From NCBI GenBank assembly GCA_025357875.1, contig JANYLK010000031.1, forward strand, positions 40,393 through 104,392: 64,000 bases of DNA. The letters run 5' to 3'. Position numbers and translations under genes: made by a program. The DNA comes from Granulicella sp. Lineage in GTDB: Bacteria; Acidobacteriota; Terriglobia; Terriglobales; Acidobacteriaceae. This document shows positions 18,743 to 27,131 of this stretch, piece after piece. The notes beneath the pieces were generated by a model, which was not told the origin of the DNA, ran no database searches, and was given only the letters and a program-made list of their open reading frames with translations. The stretch's first letter is position 1. Every line of letters starts with the position of its first letter.

Positions 18743-19660
18743 CTACGGTTTTGTCGGCGGTGTCCCGCCCGTTGGCGTCGCGCCCCCGTTGTTACCCAGA
18801 GGGTTGGAGTTCGATCCATTTGGGGATCCGAGGCTTCCCGGGGTCGTACCAAGAGAACCCGCGCCCACCGATCCCGGGCCGGCGTTTAGGGCAGCCGCGG
18901 CCTTCAGTTTTTCAATCCTCGGATCGTATAAAAATTCCCAGGTGTCGTACGAGGTCTGCTCGTTCACCACGAGCAATGAGGGACCAGACGCGCTGCTGCC
19001 CACGCCCATGAATGGCCCAATCGATCCGGGCAGGCCTGAACCTATCTGAGCCGCAGGACCAGACGCAGTCCCAAATGAGTTTCCCGCGGTCGTCGCATTG
19101 CCAGGATTTGTTGGTGAGGATGTCACGCTCGTCCCGTTGGTGCCGGAAAACCCCGGGCTCCCTGCGGTTCCAACTCCACCAGGAGTTCCCTGCGCCGTAG
19201 TCTGCCCGCCAATCCCCGGCGACTGCATGCCCGCGACCGACCCCAGACCCGTGGTCGCCAGCCCGGCTAGCGGTTCGCCGAAGAACGCCCTCGGTATCGT
19301 CTTATTCTGACCCACCGGAATTAGCCGATAGTCTGCCTTGCCAGTCAGTGGATCCACATACCGCTGCCTGAGATATCGAATGTGATTCGTATTCTCCAAC
19401 TGCTCGATCGATCCTGGATAGCGATTGCCATTCTTCGGAAAGAACTTGCGAATCGCTCGCACGTATTGGTTGGCCCGGCGCGCCGATTCCACTTCGCGAT
19501 CCCGATGCAGGCTGAACGCCGCCTTCGACGCGGCCACGCCCAGGAACAGCAGGATGATCGCAATTGCCACCATTAAGCCGAGCAGCATGAACCCCTGCTC
19601 GCCGGCCCGCACCGGTCGCTCCGCCTCGCACCTACGAATCTGAGCCGTGTCTTTTCTCAT
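18743..19660 (-). CDS. Atypical pseudopilin-like protein with long Gly/Ser-rich tail
   Basis: A 305-residue protein whose N-terminus has a prepilin-type signal: a charged leader, then GEQG followed by FMLLGLMVAIAIILLFLGVA. Cleavage by prepilin peptidase would fall after the Gly. The usual Glu at position +5 of the mature chain is Gly here. A helix (VESARRANQYVRAIRKFF) and a short pseudopilin-like domain (RYPGSIEQLENTNHIRYLRQRYVDPLTGK) follow. From about residue 130 the chain is mostly Gly, Ser, Thr, Pro and Asn, except for a folded-looking island (SYDTWEFLYDPRIEKLKAAA). It is the last gene of the PilMNOP row, 53 bases after its neighbour. Confidence 0.75.
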   Translation of the reverse strand: MRKDTAQIRRCEAERPVRAGEQGFMLLGLMVAIAIILLFLGVAASKAAFSLHRDREVESARRANQYVRAIRKFFPKNGNRYPGSIEQLENTNHIRYLRQRYVDPLTGKADYRLIPVGQNKTIPRAFFGEPLAGLATTGLGSVAGMQSPGIGGQTTAQGTPGGVGTAGSPGFSGTNGTSVTSSPTNPGNATTAGNSFGTASGPAAQIGSGLPGSIGPFMGVGSSASGPSLLVVNEQTSYDTWEFLYDPRIEKLKAAAALNAGPGSVGAGSLGTTPGSLGSPNGSNSNPLGNNGGATPTGGTPPTKP

Positions 19661-19713
19661 CGTTCACCAGCAACGGATTGCACTCCTCGCACCACGAACC
19701 TCGTAGCTCGAAA

Positions 19714-20352
19714 TCAGTTCGCAAGCAAAGGAAGCGTCTGCTTGTTATTGTTCTGCATGTCTTCTACTTGAATGGCCTTCGCATCGATGGTGATCACGCG
19801 GTAGCGCCGCAGCACAATATCGCCGGCCGAGGCGACGTACACAATCTCATCGTGCAGCAGAAATGCCTGCCGGTTCCCGTTCGCACTGGTCTGGGTACCG
19901 AAGAACTTCAAGTCGATCGGAGGAGGCGGCGGAGGAGGAGGTGGAGGAGGGCAATTCGGCGGGCAAGGAATTACGGGCGACAGCTTCGCCCGCGCCATCG
20001 CGATGGGCTTCGGAATCACTACAGGCGGCGCCGAATTCGCCGAGAAAATATTTCGCCCACTGCCGGAGTAGACAACTGACTCGCTTACCAGCATCGCATC
20101 CATGTGCAGGGTCGGGTCGAGCCCGGCTGAGGTCTTCCCTACTGTCCTCGCGGTCGGGCCAACAGCTTTGTCCGCAACCGCCGTGTCACCCTCCGATGTA
20201 ACCGGTGCGTTGACGATCGCGAGAGAAGGCGCAGGCGGCGGAGTACCTCCACCAAATAGTTCTTCATACAAGAAGACGCACGCGCCAAGCGCACACACAC
20301 CGAGTACTCCAGCCAGAATTCTTTGTCGGCGATTGTCGGCAATCGTCTTCAT
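19714..20352 (-). CDS. PilP/GspC-like inner-membrane protein
   Basis: A 212-residue protein with an N-terminal cytoplasmic stub, one membrane helix (about 12-30) and a periplasmic region. The C-terminal 65 residues (DLKFFGTQTSANGNRQAFLL, then VYVASAGDIVLRRYRVI, VEDMQ) resemble the beta-rich domain of PilP/GspC, which binds the secretin. Between lies a low-complexity linker with CPPNC followed by a run of about twelve prolines. The start overlaps the stop of the PilO-like gene by ATGA, so the two are translationally coupled. Confidence 0.65.
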   Translation of the reverse strand: MKTIADNRRQRILAGVLGVCALGACVFLYEELFGGGTPPPAPSLAIVNAPVTSEGDTAVADKAVGPTARTVGKTSAGLDPTLHMDAMLVSESVVYSGSGRNIFSANSAPPVVIPKPIAMARAKLSPVIPCPPNCPPPPPPPPPPPIDLKFFGTQTSANGNRQAFLLHDEIVYVASAGDIVLRRYRVITIDAKAIQVEDMQNNNKQTLPLLAN

Positions 20353-21032
20353 CGCGCGGTCCCTCCAATCGCCGTCGTCTCCACATCCAACCCCGCCGAA
20401 GTTTCATTCGCGGTAAGGCCTTGCGATCCTTCCGGCCGCAGGAATGTGGTCAGGCGCAGACGTAGGTTGACCGTTCCGCTCTGCTGCCCGGTCAGCGTGA
20501 CCGCGTTAATGACGAAGAACATTCTGTCGCGTTCCAGCAAATTCAACATCAGCATCAAGGGTCTGTAGTCACCGCTCAGCGTGGCGTCCATGTGGTCCGC
20601 CGACAGCTCACCCTGCGACTTGGCCAATACGGTCACAGGCGTGTATTGGACTCGTACCAGCCGCACTCCGGCACGCTTCGTCAGCGCGCCCAACTCGGTA
20701 AGCACTTCGGAGTGCGATGCTGGCAGGCGCTCCCGGTAGAACAGATCCGACTCCTCTGTAGCCGTCGCCAACTTCGCATCCAAACCACGCAGAGGCACTG
20801 CCGCAATCTCTGCAGTCTTTAACTCAATCCGCTGCTCCGCCATCGCGTCCGCGTTGTACTTGCTCGACGCATGCCAGAGGAACGCCATCTGCGCCAATAT
20901 GTAAATGTTCACCAGCGCGAGCAGTCCCACGCCCGCCCAGTGCAGGTTCAACGGAGCCAGCCAATTTCGCATCGGCGCCGTTCCATTGCCATTCGCGGCC
21001 TTTGCCTTCGACAACAGTGTCATGGCACTCAC
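20349..21032 (-). CDS. pilO: PilO-like type IV pilus/T2SS assembly protein
   Basis: A 227-residue bitopic membrane protein: a short cytoplasmic N-terminus, one hydrophobic segment (about 34-54), a coiled-coil stretch (about 58-95) and a ferredoxin-like periplasmic domain (about 100-200), the PilO/GspM layout. It partners PilN in the inner-membrane alignment complex. The frame starts at GTG 21032, overlapping the PilN stop by four bases (GTGA). An ATG nine bases inside (21023) is an alternative. Assignment rests on layout and gene order more than on strong motifs. Confidence 0.7.
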   Translation of the reverse strand: MSAMTLLSKAKAANGNGTAPMRNWLAPLNLHWAGVGLLALVNIYILAQMAFLWHASSKYNADAMAEQRIELKTAEIAAVPLRGLDAKLATATEESDLFYRERLPASHSEVLTELGALTKRAGVRLVRVQYTPVTVLAKSQGELSADHMDATLSGDYRPLMLMLNLLERDRMFFVINAVTLTGQQSGTVNLRLRLTTFLRPEGSQGLTANETSAGLDVETTAIGGTAR

Positions 21033-21790
21033 TGGACACCTCGCTTGGTCACTGCTTTGCCAGTGTTTTCGGATGGACCAGAGGTCGCAGCTTTGCGGAC
21101 TGTATCAGCAGGCCTGCGCGCGGCCCCCCGCATCATCGCTGGCGAGTCTTCTTGCCGCAGAGCCCTTCGCTTTTCCAATGTCGCCTTATCCACCGCCAGC
21201 AGCGGATTGTATCCACTGAGAATTTCGAACTCGACACCGCCAGGAACTCCCATCTGGGCAACCGTCATACTGCTGGGCTCACGCGTCTGCGCCGTTTCAT
21301 TCGCGGGACGAGGCGACAGAAAGCGCTCACTTCGTTCGAGGTTGCGCACAAATTGAACCACTCGCTCCCGCTCCCCATTAACTCGCAGACGAATGCTGAC
21401 ATTGTGGTCGGCAGTAATAACAGGCTCGATGCTGGTTATCTGTACACCGGGAGGCAGCACTCGCTCCAGGTCCATCATCACCGACGTCCAGCTGAAACTC
21501 TTGGTAGCAAATAAATCGTTAAGGAACAGCGACCGGTCTAGAACCGCGCGGTTTTGCGGCTCACGCATTCGTAATTCATTGTTCTTTCGCTCGGTCTCCA
21601 ACGCCGCAGTTTGAGACTTCAAGATGTCCATCTGCGCCTGCGCGGCCTGCGCTCGCACATTTAGGAAGTGAAGCCAGATCCCCAGCGCAAGCGCCGTCAC
21701 CGCGAGCGCCGCCATTACCAACCGAAGCCGTGCAAACAGAGGGCGCAGTTCAACAAACGGACGCGTCGCAAGATTGATTGAGATACGCAT
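21029..21790 (-). CDS. pilN: PilN-like type IV pilus/T2SS assembly protein
   Basis: A 253-residue protein starting MRISINLATRPFVE, the conserved INLA peptide of PilN that binds a groove in PilM. One membrane helix (about 24-46), a coiled-coil (about 48-85) and a periplasmic ferredoxin-like domain (about 90-165) follow. A C-terminal tail of about 80 residues, rich in Arg, Ala and Pro, is longer than usual. Its start codon follows directly on the PilM stop, indicating an operon. Confidence 0.8.
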   Translation of the reverse strand: MRISINLATRPFVELRPLFARLRLVMAALAVTALALGIWLHFLNVRAQAAQAQMDILKSQTAALETERKNNELRMREPQNRAVLDRSLFLNDLFATKSFSWTSVMMDLERVLPPGVQITSIEPVITADHNVSIRLRVNGERERVVQFVRNLERSERFLSPRPANETAQTREPSSMTVAQMGVPGGVEFEILSGYNPLLAVDKATLEKRRALRQEDSPAMMRGAARRPADTVRKAATSGPSENTGKAVTKRGVQ

Positions 21791-22969
21791 TCAGTTCGCC
21801 AGGGCCCCCCGCACGCCCGCCAGCCAGCCTAGCGGGACTCCGCCAGGCTGCCCGGCCGATCCCGTTCCCGCGCCCAGCATCTGCCGTTCAACCATCTCTT
21901 GCACGGCAACCGTGCCCATCCCGATGTACACCTCGTCGAGCACTGCCATCAGCGCGTCGGCACCCATAGGACCGGCCGATAGTACTACCGCCGGCGCCGT
22001 CTGTAGGGTGTCCTCGAAATATGCTGCAGCCACGCTCACTGCCTGCGCCACCTCGCTCGAGGGCGACTCCAGGCTGGCCTCAATAACGGTTTCAACCGCA
22101 TTCACTGGCACCTGCGCCGCTACAACCGGCGCACGAGTTCCCGCCGCTGCCAATCGGGCTGCGATAGCCGCTATGCTGCTGTCCGAAGTCTGCTCGTTGA
22201 CCGGCACTACAGGCGGATCGTCCGTCCGCACCAACCCGTGCGGATCCGCGCCCAAATCCACAGTCCGGTGCAGCAGCAGCGAATTGCCCTTCACAATCGC
22301 CGTGGTCACGCCCTCACTCCCAGCGTTGACAACCAGCAGCGGGATCTCGCCTTCGCTAAGCCCAGCTAGCGCTGCAAGCGTGCTTGGCAGGACTGCGCCC
22401 GGCTCGAATCCAGCCTCTCGCACCACGTTCTCGTAGTCCGCCAAAACCTCGCGCGGCATCGCGACCGCGATCACCTGCACAATGCCCTTCGACGTTCCCG
22501 TGATTTGATAGCTCACCGCTGCGTCGTCGGCGTCGAACGGAAGCAATTTCTTAAGTCGGAAGCGCACAACCGGCAGCGCCTCATCAGCTTTCGCCGGAAG
22601 CTCATCGAAGTCCAGCAGCAGTACGCGGACAGCTGAATCCGGCACAATGAGAGTGACCTCACGCGTCTTCAAAACCACCGCTTCGAGCGCACTCCGCACC
22701 GCCTCAACAAGCTTCGTGCGACCTGCCGCGCTGGCTCCTATACCGCCGATTATTCCATTCGCCGCAGAGTTGCCGTCCTCGCTCGCCACCGTCACGCCGG
22801 CTTCGCCCGTGCGCAGGTGAGGCACCGCGACTCCATCCTGCAGCTTCACCCGCGACACCGCCGACAGAACCGCCGAAGCGTCTTCAGCCCGCGCCGCCAC
22901 AATGCCTTCGGCCCGTACCTCACACGCCAGCCGCGGCCGCGTCCCTATCGTTCTCGGCAAAATTTCCAT
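21791..22969 (-). CDS. pilM: PilM-like actin-fold ATPase
   Basis: A 392-residue cytoplasmic protein. It has the elements of a divergent PilM: EAVRSALEAVVLKTREVTLIVPDSAVRVLLLDFDELP, where PilM/GspL proteins carry the LP-D strand, then RFRLKKLLPFDADDAAVSYQ and LLVVNAGSEGVTTAIVKGNSL as the second nucleotide loop. PilM recruits PilN through its N-terminal peptide, and that peptide is present in the next gene. The N-terminal 80 residues are less conserved than usual. Gene order M-N-O-P is the strongest support. Confidence 0.75.
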   Translation of the reverse strand: MEILPRTIGTRPRLACEVRAEGIVAARAEDASAVLSAVSRVKLQDGVAVPHLRTGEAGVTVASEDGNSAANGIIGGIGASAAGRTKLVEAVRSALEAVVLKTREVTLIVPDSAVRVLLLDFDELPAKADEALPVVRFRLKKLLPFDADDAAVSYQITGTSKGIVQVIAVAMPREVLADYENVVREAGFEPGAVLPSTLAALAGLSEGEIPLLVVNAGSEGVTTAIVKGNSLLLHRTVDLGADPHGLVRTDDPPVVPVNEQTSDSSIAAIAARLAAAGTRAPVVAAQVPVNAVETVIEASLESPSSEVAQAVSVAAAYFEDTLQTAPAVVLSAGPMGADALMAVLDEVYIGMGTVAVQEMVERQMLGAGTGSAGQPGGVPLGWLAGVRGALAN

Positions 22970-22975
22970 TCAGTC

Positions 22976-23167
22976 CTAGACTACCTTCCGCCCAGGTAGA
23001 GCGCCGCTGTTTTTTCCAATGATTGCTTTCACAATGAAACCGGTCAACACCGCTAGCCCTGCAATAACACTTAGTTGACTAACCGCGTCGACAAAAAGAT
23101 CGGCTTTCCAACCAAACAAACCGCCCTGCTCGCTGTCAATCTCCGGTTTATTCGGGAGATCTGCCAT
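22976..23167 (-). CDS. Small single-span membrane protein in the pilus operon
   Basis: A 63-residue product starting MADLPNKPEIDSEQGG. A hydrophobic segment (about 33-50) is followed by a basic C-terminus (GRKVV). It fits between GspE (3 bases away) and PilM (6 bases away) with no room for anything else, so it is almost surely translated as part of this operon. I do not know the family. It may be a small adaptor for the GspE/PilM platform, which is a guess from position. Confidence 0.6.
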   Translation of the reverse strand: MADLPNKPEIDSEQGGLFGWKADLFVDAVSQLSVIAGLAVLTGFIVKAIIGKNSGALPGRKVV

Positions 23168-23170
23168 TCG

Positions 23171-24808
23171 CTATCTTCCCGCCTCAATAAACGTAACCTT
23201 ATTGATCTCCTTCAGTGTAGTTACCCCCTGCCTCACCCGCTCGATCGCCGAATCGCGCAGGAAGCTCATGCCCTTCTCCTTCGCCTTCTTGCGAATCTCG
23301 CTGCCCGGCTTCTTCGCCAGCAGCATCTCACGAATCTCATCGTCCAGCTCCAGCAGTTCGTGAATCGCCGACCGGCCGCGGAACCCAGTCCCGGCGCACT
23401 CCAGACATCCAACACCCTCGCGGAACTTGAATCCTTGCCACTCAGCCGGCTCCAGTCCGCTCGCAATCAGTTCCGCGTCGGAATAATGCACATCGCGGAC
23501 GCAAAACTCGCACACCGTCCGCACCAGCCGCTGCGCCAGAATGCAGTTCAGCGCCGAGACAAAGTTGTAAGGCTCAACGCCCATGTTCAAGAACCGCCCC
23601 AGCACATCGACCACGTTATTCGCATGCACCGTTGTGAACACCAGATGCCCTGTCAGCGCAGAGTTGATCGCAATCTGCGCCGTCTCCGCATCGCGGATTT
23701 CGCCGACCAGGATTTTATCCGGATCATGCCGCAGAATTGACCGCAGCCCACGAGCAAACGTCAGACCCTTTTTCTCATTCACCGGAATCTGCGTGATCCC
23801 ACGAATCTGGTACTCGACCGGATCCTCAATCGTGATGATCTTGTCTTCTTCAGATTTGATCTCATTCAGCGCCGCGTAAAGCGTCGTCGTCTTGCCCGAA
23901 CCGGTCGGCCCGGTCACCAGCACCATCCCGTATGGTTCCTTGATGTAGCGCCGAAACCGCTTCAAATCCTCCGCCGCAAAGCCCACTACGTCCAGCGAAA
24001 GCTTCTTGAACTTCTCCGACATCGACTCTTTATCAAGCACACGCAGCACAGCATTTTCGCCATGCACCGTCGGCATAATCGAAACGCGGAAGTCGATCAG
24101 TCGTCCCTTGTAGCGCACCCGGAAGCGCCCATCCTGCGGCACGCGGCGCTCGGCAATATCCAACTCGCTCATGACTTTGATACGCGAAAGAATGGTCTGA
24201 TGATGCTCACGCGCAATCGGAGCCATCGCCTGCTGCAGTACGCCGTCGATGCGGTACTTCACCATCAAGCAGTCGTCGCAGGTTTCCAGATGAATATCCG
24301 AAGCACGGCGTTCCAGCGCGGTAAAGATCGTCGTATCCACAAGCCGGATGATCGGCGAAATATCGTCCTCGCCGGTCAGCCGCTCGATCGAAATATTTTC
24401 GTCGGAGTTGTCGTCGCCGGTCAGAACGTCGAACGCCAAGCCTTCGCTCGCTTCGTCCAGCACCCGCTGGCTCTGCTCGGTCTTCTTCAACAGATCGGTA
24501 ATCTGCGAAAGAGTCGCGACCCGTGTCACCAGCCTCTGCCCCAGCAGCCCGGAGATCTCATCCAACACCATCAGCTTCGAAGGATCGCTGACCGCTATCG
24601 CCAGCCGCCCCTCCATCTGCTCCAGAGGCACAAAGTTGTACCGGAACATCATGTCCACCGGAACGCTCTTGAACAGCTCATGCGAAATCTTGAAGTTCTT
24701 CAGGTCGATGAAGTCCGCGTGATACCGCCGCGCCAAAGCCTGCGCGCGCTCCACTTCGCTCATCCCCATCTCGCTCACACTGAGCGGCACTGCTACTGGA
24801 GTTGCCAT
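23171..24808 (-). CDS. gspE: GspE/PilB-type secretion and pilus-assembly ATPase
   Basis: A 545-residue hexameric motor ATPase. The N-terminal MshEN/N1 domain (about 15-150) precedes the catalytic domain with Walker A GPTGSGKTT (about 300-308), the Asp box IITIEDPVEY, Walker B ILVGEIRDAETA and the His box LTGHLVFTTVHAN. A four-Cys zinc site follows (CEFC and, later, CLEC), as in GspE/PilB. It drives polymerisation of pseudopilins together with GspF at 25732. It is followed at once by the small membrane protein and PilMNOP. A promoter candidate lies about 640 bases upstream. Confidence 0.93.
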   Translation of the reverse strand: MATPVAVPLSVSEMGMSEVERAQALARRYHADFIDLKNFKISHELFKSVPVDMMFRYNFVPLEQMEGRLAIAVSDPSKLMVLDEISGLLGQRLVTRVATLSQITDLLKKTEQSQRVLDEASEGLAFDVLTGDDNSDENISIERLTGEDDISPIIRLVDTTIFTALERRASDIHLETCDDCLMVKYRIDGVLQQAMAPIAREHHQTILSRIKVMSELDIAERRVPQDGRFRVRYKGRLIDFRVSIMPTVHGENAVLRVLDKESMSEKFKKLSLDVVGFAAEDLKRFRRYIKEPYGMVLVTGPTGSGKTTTLYAALNEIKSEEDKIITIEDPVEYQIRGITQIPVNEKKGLTFARGLRSILRHDPDKILVGEIRDAETAQIAINSALTGHLVFTTVHANNVVDVLGRFLNMGVEPYNFVSALNCILAQRLVRTVCEFCVRDVHYSDAELIASGLEPAEWQGFKFREGVGCLECAGTGFRGRSAIHELLELDDEIREMLLAKKPGSEIRKKAKEKGMSFLRDSAIERVRQGVTTLKEINKVTFIEAGR

Positions 24809-24907
24809 ATATCCGTAAGACTCCCCTCAAACCCGTCCGTCACCGCGAATTGACCCGGCTTTACAAATCAGTAAAGCGTGCTTTTGCCGCAAACTGCGCT
24901 TTTGTCA

Positions 24908-25321
24908 TTAATCCACAGGCTCGATCCGCACGTACGGCCGCCCGTCCTTATGGACTTCAAAAGAAACGCCTGACTTCTCTACGTTACCGAGAATCTCATT
25001 GCACCTCTTCGGGACATTCTCATACCTGACTATCTTCAACGCCCACCTCGCATTCGCCAATCCCCCGTTCAGTGTAAGCTGACACTCCAGGTATCGGCCC
25101 CATTTCAACCCGCGGTTCCCCTGTTTGCCATTCCCACCACAACCTCGTTTCGTTCTCAACGGTGAGCGCGGGGTCGTTCCTCGTAGCGGACGTAGAGCCG
25201 GGTGCCCCATGATCAACACCAGCGCAGCGTATTTGGCGTGGGGATTTTCACCCTCCGTGCGCCCTACCCCATGGGCGAGGGCAAGTTCTTCGGCGCCGAC
25301 TGCCCCGCCCACGCATTCCAT
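24908..25321 (-). CDS. Doubtful frame with a Phd-antitoxin-like C-terminus
   Basis: The frame from ATG 25321 gives 137 residues. The middle (about 30-70) is Arg/Gly/Pro-rich and looks like non-coding or repeat DNA. The last 45 residues (VPKRCNEILGNVEKSGVSFEVHKDGRPYVRIEPVD) resemble the body of a Phd/YefM antitoxin, where a helix leads into (E)-x(3)-F-E-V-x-x-x-G-x-P-x-x-R-I-x-P. No toxin gene is next to it. It may be a relic of a toxin-antitoxin pair or a short stand-alone regulator. The 5' part should not be trusted. Confidence 0.3.
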   Translation of the reverse strand: MECVGGAVGAEELALAHGVGRTEGENPHAKYAALVLIMGHPALRPLRGTTPRSPLRTKRGCGGNGKQGNRGLKWGRYLECQLTLNGGLANARWALKIVRYENVPKRCNEILGNVEKSGVSFEVHKDGRPYVRIEPVD

Positions 25322-25448
25322 CACTCCACGATCCTTATTCGAATACGCAAAAATTTATTACTCAAAAACATCAGCAAATCTGCATGTCAAGCCTCAATGC
25401 ACAGCGTTTTCTGCCTAACCGGCGCAATAACAGCAACTTACCCCCGGC

Positions 25449-25477
25449 AAAATAGTTGGCGTAATAGTTATGGTCAA
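25449..25477 (-). promoter_or_regulatory. Sigma70-type promoter candidate reading toward gspE
   Basis: On the minus strand TTGACC (25472-25477) and TATTTT (25449-25454) are separated by exactly 17 bases. It lies just beyond the nested terminator that would end gspF transcripts, so it could restart transcription for the antitoxin-like frame and the gspE-pilMNOP operon. This is a motif match only. Confidence 0.35.
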
Positions 25478-25506
25478 CGGAGTACCAATAAGGGTAGTGG
25501 GAGCAT

Positions 25507-25555
25507 AAAAGGCCGCGTATACGCCAGCTGAAAGCTGGCGCTTTTGCGGCCTTTT
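25507..25555. terminator. Nested two-stem intrinsic terminator
   Basis: The outer stem AAAAGGCCGC (25507-25516) pairs perfectly with GCGGCCTTTT (25546-25555). Inside it, CGCCAGC (25522-25528) pairs with GCTGGCG (25534-25540) around TGAAA. T runs lie at both ends, so it can act on either strand. It would end leftward transcripts from gspF. Confidence 0.8.
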
Positions 25556-25670
25556 TCTATCTCACGCAAACGGTTGGCCTACTAACTTGGAAGCTCCGGC
25601 AGCTAACCCTAATCAATGGAGTATTTTAGAGCTAACCACTTTAGAATAGATACCTTGGAGATATCACTAT

Positions 25671-25703
25671 GGACTAATCCAATGTATCCATTGGATTTAG
25701 TCC
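25671..25703. repeat. Long AT-rich hairpin downstream of gspF
   Basis: GGACTAATCCAATG (25671-25684) pairs with 25689-25703 over 14 base pairs, with one bulged T (25696) and a four-base loop. CTTGG at 25653 and CCAAG at 25703-25707 could extend the pairing outside. A perfect CCCCCCGGGGGG palindrome follows at about 25713-25724, just before the gspF stop. With no T run this is not a standard terminator; it may be a repeat arm or an mRNA-protecting fold. Confidence 0.5.
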
Positions 25704-25731
25704 CAAGATAACCCCCCGGGGGGGAGGGTAC

Positions 25732-26943
25732 CTACTGCCCACCGCTTCCACCTGCGCCTGCGCTCAGGCTAAAGATCGGCAGGTACAGCGCGATCAGGAT
25801 GGTCACGACGACCACGCCCATCACAATCAGGATCGCCGGCTCGATCAGGCTCATCGCCGCAGTGAGGTTAGTCTGCACATCCTCTTCGAAGAACTCGGCC
25901 ACCGAGTTGAGCATCTGCGGCAGCGCGCCGGTCGACTCGCCAACCTCGATCATCTCGACCGCCAACTCGGGAAACACATGGGTCGCGTCTAGGCTGACTG
26001 AAAGTCCTTTGCCTTCGCGCACCGATTCGACGCTCGCGAAGACAGCCTTGCTGATCTGTCTGCTGTCGATCGATTTTGCTGCAGTCTCGAGGCTCGGGAC
26101 CAGCGGCAGTCCGCCGGTCAGCAGCGTCGACAAGGTCCGAGCGAATAGTCCTACCTGGTACTTCAGCCAGACGCTGCCGATCAAAGGCAGGCTAATGCGA
26201 ATCTTGTCGACCAGCGTCGCGCCGTTATCCGTCTTCATCCAGCGGATCAGGAGGAAAACGAGCAGAGCGACCGCTGCAGCGAAATAAACCCCGTAGCTCT
26301 GCGCGTACTTGCCCAGCGCCAGGAGAAAGGTAGTAATCGCAGGCAGCTTCGTCCCAAGTTGCTCGTACAACTCGGCAAAGCGCGGCACGACAAACGTGAT
26401 GAGGAAGATGAACAGCCCGACAACCATCACCACCAGCACCGCCGGGTAAATCAGGCTCGCTGTCAGCTTCTTGCGGAACGTCAGACTGACCCGCTGAAAG
26501 TCGAGGTAACGTTGCAGCACTTCTTCAAGATTGCCCGACCGCTCGCCCGCCAGCAGCGTCGTCGTATACACGATCGGAAATCCGCCCTGCGCCTCGAACG
26601 ACTCCGAGATCGACTCGCCGTTCTTGACGCGAGTCGCAACATCTTCAAGCTGCGCGCGGAAGTGCGGCAGCTTCTGCCTGCGAGCCAACAGTTCGATGGA
26701 GCTCAGGATTGGCAGCCCAGCGCGGATCAGCGTCAGAAACTGCTGATTGAAGACGAGAAACGTCTCCAACTTAACTTTCTTGTTCCGGGTCTGCCCGGCG
26801 AGCAATCCCCGAGCCTTTACCGAGTAGACGTAGTATCCAGCTTGCGTGAACCTTGCGCGCAGTTCCTCCGCTGTCGCTGCCGCGTGCATCTGCTCCTGCA
26901 CACGCCCACGTTCATCCGCCAACCTGATCACGAACTCAGTCAT
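25732..26943 (-). CDS. gspF: GspF/PilC-type inner-membrane platform protein
   Basis: A polytopic protein of 403 residues from the ATG at 26943 (MTEFVIRLADERG), which is preferred over the longer frame to 26994 because family members begin here. It has the tandem GspF domains: first RFTQAGYYVYSVK and KLETFLVFNQQFLTLIRAGLPIL, then KYQVGLFARTLSTLLTGGLPLVPSL, with three main membrane segments (about residues 155-185, 205-225 and 370-395). It anchors the GspE ATPase. It is cut off from gspE by about 0.9 kb containing a terminator and hairpins, so it is probably transcribed separately. Confidence 0.92.
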   Translation of the reverse strand: MTEFVIRLADERGRVQEQMHAAATAEELRARFTQAGYYVYSVKARGLLAGQTRNKKVKLETFLVFNQQFLTLIRAGLPILSSIELLARRQKLPHFRAQLEDVATRVKNGESISESFEAQGGFPIVYTTTLLAGERSGNLEEVLQRYLDFQRVSLTFRKKLTASLIYPAVLVVMVVGLFIFLITFVVPRFAELYEQLGTKLPAITTFLLALGKYAQSYGVYFAAAVALLVFLLIRWMKTDNGATLVDKIRISLPLIGSVWLKYQVGLFARTLSTLLTGGLPLVPSLETAAKSIDSRQISKAVFASVESVREGKGLSVSLDATHVFPELAVEMIEVGESTGALPQMLNSVAEFFEEDVQTNLTAAMSLIEPAILIVMGVVVVTILIALYLPIFSLSAGAGGSGGQ

Positions 26944-27131
26944 ATAGAAGGTAGTGCTACTCAGTCCGCAACAGACATCGCAACCTGGCTGCAAAGACTC
27001 TGTCTATCTTAGACGTAGCGGCATTGAGAACGGCAATTGGGAAGCGTTCCCCTGTATTCTAGAGAGGGCAAGTTGCGTAATTTTTGGCGGTAGGCGTATC
27101 AACGGTTTGCGTGGTAAGAGGAACAAAGTCG

